From Trichoplax sp. H2 (Eukaryota > Placozoa > Uniplacotomia > Trichoplacea), in the NCBI GenBank assembly GCA_003344405.1, contig NOWV01000244.1, forward strand, positions 1 through 64,000: 64,000 nt of DNA, given 5' to 3'. Shown piece by piece: positions 50,749 to 60,671 of the stretch; the first letter of the stretch is position 1; each line of letters opens with the position of its first letter. Below the pieces are notes generated by a model. That model made no database searches. It was not told the DNA's origin and saw nothing but the letters and a program-made list of their open reading frames with translations. A program made the translations under genes and the position numbers.

Positions 50749-53276
50749 CGTAGGCTACTTCGTGGTGAACCCTTCAACTAATTCATTAACGGCTTGTGTA
50801 TTTATACATGAGTGTATGCTAAATTTTAATAGATTAATTAAAATTTTTGTACTGAATATTTTTACACTGCATCATCTCCCAAAGTTCAGAAATCTAGGCA
50901 GTTTCTGAAATTTCGGTAAAAGTGATATCCCTTGGCCATAGATAGTATATATGCATCATTTGTGAACATCGATTGATAGGCAATCGTGTAACTTAGCATT
51001 TGGATTTTAACGATCGTATTAAGATAATTGATTACATTATTAGCACAGGAGATTGATGCACTTCTTTTCGATTAAATTTTCTTTCCGTTAGATCGTAGTG
51101 TGCAAATGTTTCTAAAATCATGTACCTTTTGACGAAAAATGAAGAGTATTTGCTCTCTGGGCATTCTATTCTCTAGGCTATACATCGGTTGATCAACTTA
51201 CGGATACAGTAGCTTGTTTCTTGTTATCTCATGATGATAGCTTTATGTCTTTTCAATTTATCTATTTATGCCAACTTACTATCTACCTGGTTTTTATTGA
51301 AACGATGACAATAAAATAGATGATTTCCGGTAACCTATTCGCCATGGCGATATTGTACTTACTAATTATGAAACACTTAATGCTGATGTAGCTCGAACGC
51401 GATAAATATATTCTGTTATACGCGTCTTTCAAGCCTGCTTGGGTCTACTTACGCGTATGTTGATCATCTACAGTACACTTGATTTTAGAGTCATTTATAG
51501 ATTAATTATTGACCAGAAATTTTCATCGATTAAAGGGACCGTAGAAAAAGAACATGGGAGACTCATAGACTATGCGAATGATGTGCGAGTAGATTCTAGA
51601 TACATTGTTGTATATTGTGAGCATATTTTTAATTATTGACCTGAAATTTTCCTAGATTAAAGGGACTGTGGATAAAGAATTCGTAGGCTATGCGAATTAC
51701 TGTATGTGCGAGTAGATTCGAGATACATTGTTGTATAATGTGGGCATATTTTTAATTATTGACCAGGAATTTTCTTAGATTAAAGGGATTGTAGAAAAAG
51801 AATAGGTTATGCGAATTCTGTGCGAGTAGATTCTAGATCCATTGCTGTATACTGTAAACATATTAGCTTACTCTTGTGAATTAATTAGAATGAAAGTATA
51901 CGTATGTCCCTAAACATGGCATGAAATCGTGCATAGAACACCAAGAGTTAATTTTATTAACTCTGCAATGTCAATCTAGCAATCGGTATTGACCTTGCGA
52001 TGCCGGTGAGTCATGTCTCATGGGCATCCGTTTTTTTATTGATGTCGGCTACACAAAGATTCGTAACTATTTGAATACCCTGTTAACCGAAGGCAGGATT
52101 GCTTCCGTTCTCTTTTGTTGATCTTACCAATGGAACTGATTATATCCCATTGGTTTCGACCACAAAGATAATCTACATTGCGTGTATTAAGAATAATATC
52201 AAGCCAAAGTAAGCAATCTTGTATGAAGTTTATCTGACCGCCGCAGTAGTCTACAAACTGCAGCCCCCCAATAGTGGTTTGATCAGCAAACGATATAGAA
52301 TGTTGATCCTTGTCTTATGAATTAGTCATTGACGATAACTTCTAATCCTCTATTTCAGATTGATCGATGATATTGTCGAGAAGAAAGGGCGAAATCTTCA
52401 ATCGTAGCCATAAGAGAAAAATAATTCTTTTTATCTCCATGTCTTCAATCCACTTACTGTATGTCTAGTATCAGTCTGTTACTACCGTAATGCAAATCGA
52501 TGACTAAATAACGCCACCCCGTGCTGTGCAAAGCACAATATTACAAGTAGAAAAAGCCAATAGTCATTTTATCGTTCTTTCGGCCGTTCGACCAAAATCA
52601 TCTTAACCCGTCGTCCTCGTCTTACGCTATACCATCAACGCAAAGGCTGTCTATGACTGTCTATAGCATAGAGATATAAGAAACAACTTTCTATCTCGAT
52701 GGTCTGTCGTTTAGAGTCCTTAATAGGGTGAAAATATAACCCGAACCTAATAAATCCAGATCCAATTGTTGATTTTCGAAGTTGCAATCGCTAGACACTG
52801 GATGGCCATGGAAATTTTCAACCCGAATCCCTCCCTCGAGTCGGGTTCAAGTCGCGTTTCGGCTTGATATTTATATAGACTGTACCGTAATAGGGATACT
52901 GCTCTAGTTTGTCGCTGGATTTTGACTGGGGAATGCTGTCATGCAGTAGCATTTGGAGATTGTCCGTCCGGTGCAATGTCCACTAACGTCTAGCCACTGT
53001 ACACCATAAAGTACTGGATCATGACTGTATAATGTACTGTACAGTATCGAGAAGTGTCAAGCCAAGCCATAGAGATCCCTTTTCCCTTCTGGTCCAAATG
53101 GTCCCAAATTATTTGGGTGGCTACTACAGTGTACAGTGTACAGTGTAAACTGCACAGTACTGTACTGTAAAATATCGGTGACAAAGGAGCGATAGTGGCT
53201 AGTCGTGGTTGTGCTAGCGCCGGTTGTCCATCGTCGTCGGGTCGAGGGAGTTGGCGGCTTCTAATTGGGAAATAAC
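50749..53276. other. Intergenic, 2.5 kb, with a three-copy repeat
   Basis: No exon recognised. It contains the three-copy repeat at 51505-51870 and a GTACTGTACAGTA palindrome cluster at about 53025-53175, immediately upstream of the MANEA-like gene. The GC content rises in 52500-53260, which may be promoter sequence. Confidence 0.5.
51505..51870. repeat. Three-copy ~125 bp tandem repeat
   Basis: Units start ATTATTGACC at about 51505, 51632 and 51755. Shared landmarks are AATTTTC(A/C/T)(T/T/T)(C/A)GATTAAAGGGA, AAAAAGAA, CTATGCGAAT, GTGCGAGTAGATTC and AGATACATTG(T/C)TGTATA. The third copy is shortened. A 66-codon open frame across the first copy is a product of the repeat. Confidence 0.85.
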
Positions 53277-54629
53277 ATGCAAGTGATTATATTTCGTAAT
53301 CGATTCTACGCGTTTATTGCCATCATTTTCATTCTGGTTATAGCCTTTCTTTCGTTATCTAACTATACCAAACCTCGCAGCCAATATAGTAATGTTATTA
53401 AACTAAGTAAGGATACAGCTATGAAAGGATCGATTATGAAGAAGTCAAGAGGTGAAATGGAAGGCAATCTCAAGAGCAACGATGACAACCATGCAGACAG
53501 TGGGAATAGTAATAAACTAGTGGCAGCCAATCGAACGATTCATAATCCTGCTGTCTCTTATGATGTCCATATCTTTTACTATGCTTGGTATGGAAATCCT
53601 GAAAATGATGCAAAGTATATCCATTGGAATCATCAGTATCTTAAGCATTGGGAGTCTGCTGTAGCTGAGCGATACAAGAAATATTCAGGCCGTCATGCTC
53701 CACCAGATGATATTGGAGCTAATTTTTATCCTTTTTTAGGTCCGTATAGCTCTTGGAATAAAACCATCATTCAAGATCATATGAAACAGATCCAACTTGC
53801 AGGAGCAGGAGTCGTCGTTCTTTCATGGTATCCTCCTGGAAAATCCGATCCGGAAGGAAAACCAAGCGATTCCGCTGTTTTACCCCTTTTGTTAGCTGCT
53901 GACGAGCACAATCTGAAGATTACTTTTCATATCGAGCCCTACAAGGATCGGACACCTGATTCTGTACGAAACGATATCAAGTACATTATTGATACATACG
54001 GCCATTACCCATCCTTCTATAAGCGTAAATGGAAAGGACAACAACTACCACTAATCTATGTATACGATTCTTATCATATCAAGCCAAAAGCCTGGAAAGA
54101 AGTTCTGACACGCGAAGGCACCAATACCATTCGTGGAACTAAATATGACGCGATTGTAATCGCCTTGTTAGTAGATGAACATCATAAATCATTTATAACG
54201 ACTGGAGGCTTTGACGGCTTTTATACTTACTTTGCCGCAGATGGTTTTACATATGGATCAAGAAAGGAAAACTGGAAAAATCTCAAGCAATTTTCTCTAG
54301 AATCATCATCCATTTTTATTCCTAGTGTTGGACCGGGTTATATTGATACTCGAGTCCGACCATGGAATAGTCAAAATACACGTAACCGTTTAAATGGGGA
54401 TTACTATGATAAAGGAATGAACCATGCACTTGAAATTAACCCAAGTATAATATCAATAACTTCATTTAATGAATGGCATGAAGGAACACAAATAGAAAAG
54501 GCTGTCCACAAAGAATATTTAGATTTTAAATATCTCGATTATAGCCCTCAGGAGCCTGATTTTTACTTAAAGTTAACGCGAAAATGGGTACATAAATTTA
54601 TGAGAAGGAAAAGAGTACAATCATTGTAG
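53277..54629 (+). CDS. MANEA: Glycoprotein endo-alpha-1,2-mannosidase (GH99), intronless
   Basis: Golgi endomannosidase that cuts glucosylated mannose from N-glycans. It is a single open frame of 450 aa (human MANEA 462). It is a type II membrane protein: a short basic N terminus, one membrane segment at about residues 10-30 (FYAFIAIIFILVIAFLSL), a polar stem, then the GH99 domain. Family segments seen are VHIFYYAWYGNPENDAKY, IGANFYPFLGPYSSW, VVLSWYPPG, TFHIEPYKDR, IYVYDSYHIKP, DGFYTYFAADGFTYGS and the FNEWHEGTQIE signature with glutamates at about 399 and 402, matching the catalytic-site pair of GH99. The start is the ATG at 53277, the first in frame. Vertebrate MANEA genes have introns, so the lack of any here may mean a retrocopy or lineage loss. 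No frameshift or stop is seen. Confidence 0.95.
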   Translation: MQVIIFRNRFYAFIAIIFILVIAFLSLSNYTKPRSQYSNVIKLSKDTAMKGSIMKKSRGEMEGNLKSNDDNHADSGNSNKLVAANRTIHNPAVSYDVHIFYYAWYGNPENDAKYIHWNHQYLKHWESAVAERYKKYSGRHAPPDDIGANFYPFLGPYSSWNKTIIQDHMKQIQLAGAGVVVLSWYPPGKSDPEGKPSDSAVLPLLLAADEHNLKITFHIEPYKDRTPDSVRNDIKYIIDTYGHYPSFYKRKWKGQQLPLIYVYDSYHIKPKAWKEVLTREGTNTIRGTKYDAIVIALLVDEHHKSFITTGGFDGFYTYFAADGFTYGSRKENWKNLKQFSLESSSIFIPSVGPGYIDTRVRPWNSQNTRNRLNGDYYDKGMNHALEINPSIISITSFNEWHEGTQIEKAVHKEYLDFKYLDYSPQEPDFYLKLTRKWVHKFMRRKRVQSL

Positions 54630-56715
54630 GTTGCATCTATAGTGAATAAGAAGCAGATGCAGGTTATTGTACCTGTCATAGAAATGCGATCTTGACGACC
54701 TTTTGGATATGGTTGACTGTAAAATACGTACAGGATTGCAGATTAATAATTATGGATGTGTCATCTGCGATGTGTATAACAGTAAGATGGGTATGTCTGT
54801 ACTCATGTACAGCAATCATCGATATGCTCGTCTTGAGAAATACAGTATCTTAAGCATTTCTTTTTGAAATGCAGTTTACACTCTGTACAATATCAATGTA
54901 GATTGTAGATTCTGTGGTGTATGCGACGATGGGGATATTTAGTAATATACTCGTAGCTATTTTATTGGTAAGAAGAGCAATAATCGACTTTTGCGTGTTT
55001 CTCATATAATAGAATTACAATCTTTCAAGACATCCCTCAGCAGTTTCTACATTAAAATAAAAATCTAGATTGTAGATTATGCACTAAAAGTAACTATTAT
55101 TAAAATGTTGGAATAGGCGAACGTTTTTGTAAGTTAGTGAAGCAGTCGTCGCGGAACATATTTCGAAATTAGTGGTATTTCTTGAAATTGTACAATATAC
55201 TCGTGCTTCCAGACGAGCTACACTTTTATTTTATACTTTGACAATTTCTATTTTAGAAATAAATTGCTAGAACAATTTCAAAATTTGTACACAACGGTGT
55301 CTACTTGAGTGCCTAACAATTCAGTTTTTATAAACATGGTACGAGCAATCGCCAATTCCTTATTGGTACTTCATCTACAACCATTCAATTATATTACTGC
55401 ATCAACATTTGGTATCTTTGCGATGATTTCATATCTAATAACACGATATGTTACGGGCAATGTTTTCAATCGCGCGATGTATTACAAAACTTGGCCATCA
55501 CAGGCATTAACAGCATATTTCACGATCAATATGATTCATTTAATCATGATCACAAGGTAAAGTGACCAGGGCAGATTTAGAATTCTTCATTAGGATAAGT
55601 AAGCGATCATCAATCACACGCTAACTAGTACAAATATCAGAGCTCAAATAGCGGTTATTGCTTTCAAAATTTAAAGCTTGTTTTTGAGTGTCACCTTTCC
55701 TATCCTCTTTCCTGGGTCATTAACCGCTGTTAAATAAATAGCTTCGCACCTATTTCACTTTATCTAAACTTTAATGTAACTTGACAGCTTTCGATAAGAT
55801 AGATTTACTGTATGTAGTTTTTAAATTTGACCATAAATGATATGAACTAACGCTTATACCTTCTAGCTAAAGCTATAGTTTTCTGTTACAGACCATCTTT
55901 TAATAAGTGATTATTCTTAAATCCCTACTCAATCCTTAACTATACAATTCTCGAATTACAAGATTGATTTCAAAGGCGTCGTGATCGTTGATGTACGATT
56001 CAGGATAATGAAGCGATTCAAAATTATCTTAGTCGCAAAAGCGTGACCAACTTTTCTTCCTAAGCATCAAGGCTCCAAAAACAAGTAAAAATAATTACGA
56101 TTTTTATATTGTATAATCGGTTAATTTCAGTGATTTTATCCAATGTGAAGAGGATCACAAATTGTTATACGACCCAAAGCAACGAATCGAGATACATTGC
56201 GTAAAAGTATCTAGACTATCAAAAGATGAATAAATTTCATAAGACTGAAAACTGTTCGATATAGGTTACAAAGTGTTCCTATCCTGCACTGGTAATAATC
56301 GTCCAAATACTATTGTTAAGTTCAAAGCTAAGGAATAAGCGAATAGCATATCGAAATTGTAATTTATCTACGCTACTAGACTATCCTTTCAACTGTACCG
56401 ACATTAGCTACAAGATTCTTTCATATTTATAGCAGGCGAAATTACAGCGTTTCAGGACAATACTATACAATCCTTCATTAAAGTTGTAATAGACTGTAGT
56501 ACCAATAACATTACCTCCCGCGCAATTAACGGGACCAGCTTAATATATGATTATCGTGACACTAATATAGAACAAATACTTAAAAACTATTTTTAAGTTA
56601 ATTAAATAGCAATAATATCATAATCGGTATTTGAAATTCAATACGGCATTAATCCATTCTCCATTCCAATTTTAAGGCTAAACCTTATCTTCCATATTCA
56701 AAGCGGTAGCAATTT
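54630..56715. other. Intergenic, 2.1 kb
   Basis: AT-rich sequence between the convergent MANEA-like and eIF1A genes, so it should hold both 3' ends. No exon or repeat array was recognised. An 83-codon hydrophobic open frame at 55309-55560 has no splice or domain support. Confidence 0.5.
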
Positions 56716-58996
56716 TTATATCTAGATAGTATCCAATTAGTAACGTCAAGAAAATGAGTCGCAGGTAGTGATGAGCACATGTAATCATACACCAGCACAT
56801 CCAGTAAAGAAGTGCTTTCCAAAACTGACCATCATAGTCAATTTCATATTAGAAATACTGCTCAATCAACATTGCTACGCGTATGGTAAATATCGACAAC
56901 TTACATCATCAATTTCATCATCTTCTTGATCAATATCGAAAGTGATATCGTCTTCTTCTTCGTTTTCCATTGTTCCTGTATCAGCAATTTTAGCTGCAAA
57001 CGATTGAATACATTGGTTGTCAATTCAAGCGCAATGATACATCATAATGAAAAGATTGATGAATGTACCATTTTCAGGCAATTCTCCATACGCTTTTAGA
57101 TTTCTTGCTTCATCGGCCGTATATTTCAGAATAACATCAGCTTTAGCATCCTAATTGGATAATTGGATCAATCTGTTCAGTCATCATTGTGAACAACGAT
57201 AATAATAATACAGAATGTTTACAGTAGCGTTAGCTAATAAATCATGCCAGTCATGTGTGATCACTTAAGAGCACATTTTCAAAACAGGAATCCACTTACA
57301 AATCATTTCAATGACACTAAATGCATCATTGACTTTATCTCAAAGCATTAAGATAGATGAAAATAAAGCAGCTGGGAATAATTATGAATTCAATCGATTG
57401 AGATATGTAGGTAGTACGCACCTGGTAGTCTCTTAACCCAAGAAGTATAATATCACCTTGATTAATCCATACCTGCAATTTGAAATGAGAGTTTTAAGAG
57501 TTAGCATTTACTGGCATTTAGGCCAAAACTATTTCATGTCTTCAACTGATTATTCTCCAATTGAGGTAGGTCAAACTATTTTATGTCTTGTATGAGCTAT
57601 TCTCAAATTGACGTCGGTCAAACTATTTCATGTCTTGTACTGGTTCTCTCCCAATTGACGTAGGTCAAACTATTTCATTTCATTTGTACTGGCTATTCTT
57701 AAATTGACGTAGGTCAAGCTATTTCATGTTTTGTACTGGTTATTTTCCAATTGAGGTAGGTTAAACTATTTTATGTCTTGTACTGGCTATTCTCAAATTG
57801 ACTTCGGTCAAACTATTTCATTTCTTGTACTGGCTATTCTCCAATTGAGGTAGGTCAAACTATTTCATTTCATTTGTACTGGCTATTCTCAAATTGATGT
57901 AGGTAAAGCTATTATATGTCTTGTACTGGTTCTTTTCCAATTGACGTAGGTCAAACTATTTCATTTCATTTGTACTGGCTATTCTCAAATTGACGTCGAA
58001 CAGTTGTTGTCGAATTGATTTTAGCTACAGAAATGATCAGTAAGCAAAGCTTGAATTGAGGCACTACTGTAACATAAGAAAATTGACAATCTTTCAAGTC
58101 ATACACTGATCAACTAGTATTTTGATGCCAATTTGGATAGACAAGAGCATTGTCTTGTATGATGAATAATGTATTTTGCAGTGGAAGATGCGTTATGGAC
58201 ATTTGTTACGGTGTGTGGTATTGGAGGTTATCATCAAAGTAATTTTCGACTCAATACTGTGGGTAAAATGAGGGTCAATTACCGAGGACAAAGATGACAT
58301 GGAAGAAGTGGCACTGCATGTTTACAAACTATTCCATAAAGGTAGGAAAACGAACATGGCCGTGATGTGGGAATGATTGCTTTGGTGCATTCTACTTGTA
58401 TGTGAACAAACAGAATCACTTAGATAGCCTACTGATTGCTATTGCGACGAACAATTGATGACACTGTATGGGAAGAATATGAAAATGAATTTCCAGCAAG
58501 TATGTGCGTATTTTCAATTGTATTTGTAGCCAGTAAACGATACCTTTTTACGTAACTTTCCACGTATATGGCATAACCGTTTGGTTCCATCAAAGCAAAA
58601 CGCTTCCAATCTGCCATTGCCTAACATCTTAATGACTTGAGCGTATTCTGAAAGTGGTTTATCTCATTAGTAAGGCATGAAGTCAAGAGGAATGTGTAGA
58701 ACAAGGAAAGGCATATCATACTGTCATCATGCTTCTGTACAAACAAGAGCTAAAATGGATATAAAAACCTTGTCCATCTTCTTTAAAAATCAGTTCACGC
58801 TTCTCGGATTCATTTTCATTCTTACCACGGCGGCGATTTTTACCTCCCTTACCTAGACACGAGTATTGGCAATTTTAGACGCTATCGTCATTCTCTCCAT
58901 GCTATCCTCTACAATCAAGTAGTCAATCATGATCGTTGCACACTTGTCTCTTGTGCATCGCTAAAAACGCTAATAAATACCTTTATTTTTGGGCAT
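56716..58996 (-). CDS. EIF1A: Translation initiation factor eIF1A
   Basis: OB-fold factor that binds the 40S A site and promotes scanning and start-codon choice. Exons: 58996-58981, 58852-58769, 58647-58544, 57472-57422, 57150-57069, 56993-56905 and 56721-56716. They join in frame to 143 aa (human EIF1AX 144). The basic N terminus is [20 protein letters not shown]; the OB fold follows with [39 protein letters not shown] and [20 protein letters not shown]; then [15 protein letters not shown] and an acidic tail ending DDEIDD. The last coding piece is only Ile plus TAA after a good acceptor; it restores the family ending DDI. That final splice is a prediction: without it the frame would read through a few unrelated residues. 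Confidence 0.96.
57505..58000. repeat. Minisatellite in an eIF1A intron, about nine copies
   Basis: A unit of about 57-63 bp, made of CAAACTATTTCATGTCTTG, TACTGGCTATTCTC, (A/C)AATTGACGTAGGT, repeats about nine times with point changes and a 3-4 bp ATTTC insertion in alternate copies. It fills most of the 5' half of the intron between exons at 58544 and 57472. Confidence 0.9.
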
Positions 58997-60671
58997 GTTG
59001 GTCTTGACAGTAATCGATTACTGAATAATAAGGAAATGAAAGAATCAAAGAGTCGCAAGATACAAGGCCAATGGAATAGAGATCAACGATGGACTAATGT
59101 TGAAGTGATTTCTGATGGCTAATTACCGTCTTGACTCGCTTGGCTGAGTGTTGATGAACACGAGACAGTGGTGTAGAGTACGGCGGTAATCTTTTCTGGC
59201 TACAGTCCATTGTACTGTAGTTTACAGTACAGTACAGTACTGGACAATACTGTAGTGTACTGTACTGCTCATACACACTGTACTCTGTCATACTGTACTG
59301 TGCTGTACTGTACAGGAAAGGACGACCAATACTGTTCCCACTGTGTACTGTAGTTCATGAGCTTCATTCAATAAATTGATGGATTATGCTGTACAGTGTG
59401 CAGTACTGTACAATTCCATTCTACTAGGTAAAATAAGCAATTCTTGACACAGTCATTTCTCCATGACTGTAAGTTGAAGTAAAAAGATCTCAATCGTTGA
59501 ATACTAACTCTATACAGTAGACTCCACTGACAAAGTGAGTCACAATACTCGCCATGACGGCGTAGTATACGCATGGTCTGGGAGCCAAGACTGCGCGTGC
59601 TCAATCCAGGGACGATAGTACCGTCCAGTTCTTGCTCCACTTTGGATACTATAACTTAGCACTGTACAGACACAGTACTGTACACTGTACAGTACAGTAG
59701 TGGATTTCTCTTACTACAGTAGAACTTTTGACAGTTTACAGTACATGTACCGTATCTCATTCATTGAATTAGCATTGTACTCTACAGTACAGTACCGTCA
59801 CTACATACAGTACAGTACAGTACAGTACTTTACTGTACTACATTACTATACACTGTAGAGGATGATGCAGCAAGCTGTATCATGACCAAGTCTACCTACT
59901 ATACTGTACGGTGTAGGCATACTTAGAACAGTTACGGTACCCTAGCGTACAGTACCGTATATACTATACAGTACTGTACACTGTACAGTAGGATACCAAC
60001 ATGACACTACCGTGGATTACTGTACAGTACAGTGTACAGTGTACAGTGCGTAGTAGTACTGTACTCAAAGCTATTTTTAGTACAGTACGCCTTGTCGTAC
60101 AGTACACTGTACTGTACCGTAGCCTACGAAACTTCATACTGTACACTGTACAGGACAGTACCATAGAGGATGATGCAGCAAGCTGTATCATGACCAAGTC
60201 TAGCTATTATACTGTACTGTACAGTACTGTACGGTGTAGACATACAGTACTTAGAACAGTCACGGTACCCTAGCGTACAGTGTACAGTGCGTAGTAGTAC
60301 TGTAATCAAAGCTATTTTTAGTACAGTGTACTGTACTGTACTGTACTGTACAGTGTACAGTGTACAGTGCGTAGTAGTACTGTAATCAAAGCTATTTTTA
60401 GTACAGTGTACTGTACAGTACTGTACCGTAGCCTACGAAACTTCATACTGTACACTGTACAGGACAGTACCATACAGGATGATGCTGCAAGCTGTATCAT
60501 GACCAAGTCTAGCTGCTATACTGTACGGTGTAGGCGTTCAACACCCCACCGTACGGTAGTCAGAATTGTGTTGATGTCGCTGAAAGTGTTTCGTCATCAT
60601 GTAGCTTCAATCACAACAAATCGAATCCTGGCAACCGGCCGCGATAGGCTACAGCAGCAGCTTGAATGGTG
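58997..60671. other. Divergent promoter region filled with GTAC palindromes
   Basis: It lies between the divergent eIF1A and ZFAND2 start codons and must contain both promoters. From about 59196 on it is dominated by the palindromic repeat cluster listed separately. Several small open frames here spell repeats of Tyr-Cys-Thr-Val-type residues and are by-products of that repeat. Confidence 0.7.
59196..60545. repeat. Cluster of GTACTGTAC palindromes with nested larger tandem units
   Basis: Dense runs of ACAGTAC/GTACTGT, TACTGTACAGTA and GTACACTGTACAGT occur across 1.3 kb. From 59857 a larger unit repeats: GCGTAGTAGTACTGTA, CAAAGCTATTTTTAGTACAG, CGTAGCCTACGAAACTTCAT, GATGATGC(A/T)GCAAGCTGTA, TCATGACCAAGTCTA, CGGTGTAG. 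Copies start at about 60047, 60288 (short) and 60370, plus a 5'-truncated one at 59857. Similar words appear at about 10310-10380, 41535-41615 and 53025-53175. Confidence 0.9.

Noticed and set aside
55309-55560. 83-codon hydrophobic frame downstream of the MANEA-like gene
   Set aside because: No conserved motif and no support beyond its length in AT-rich DNA.
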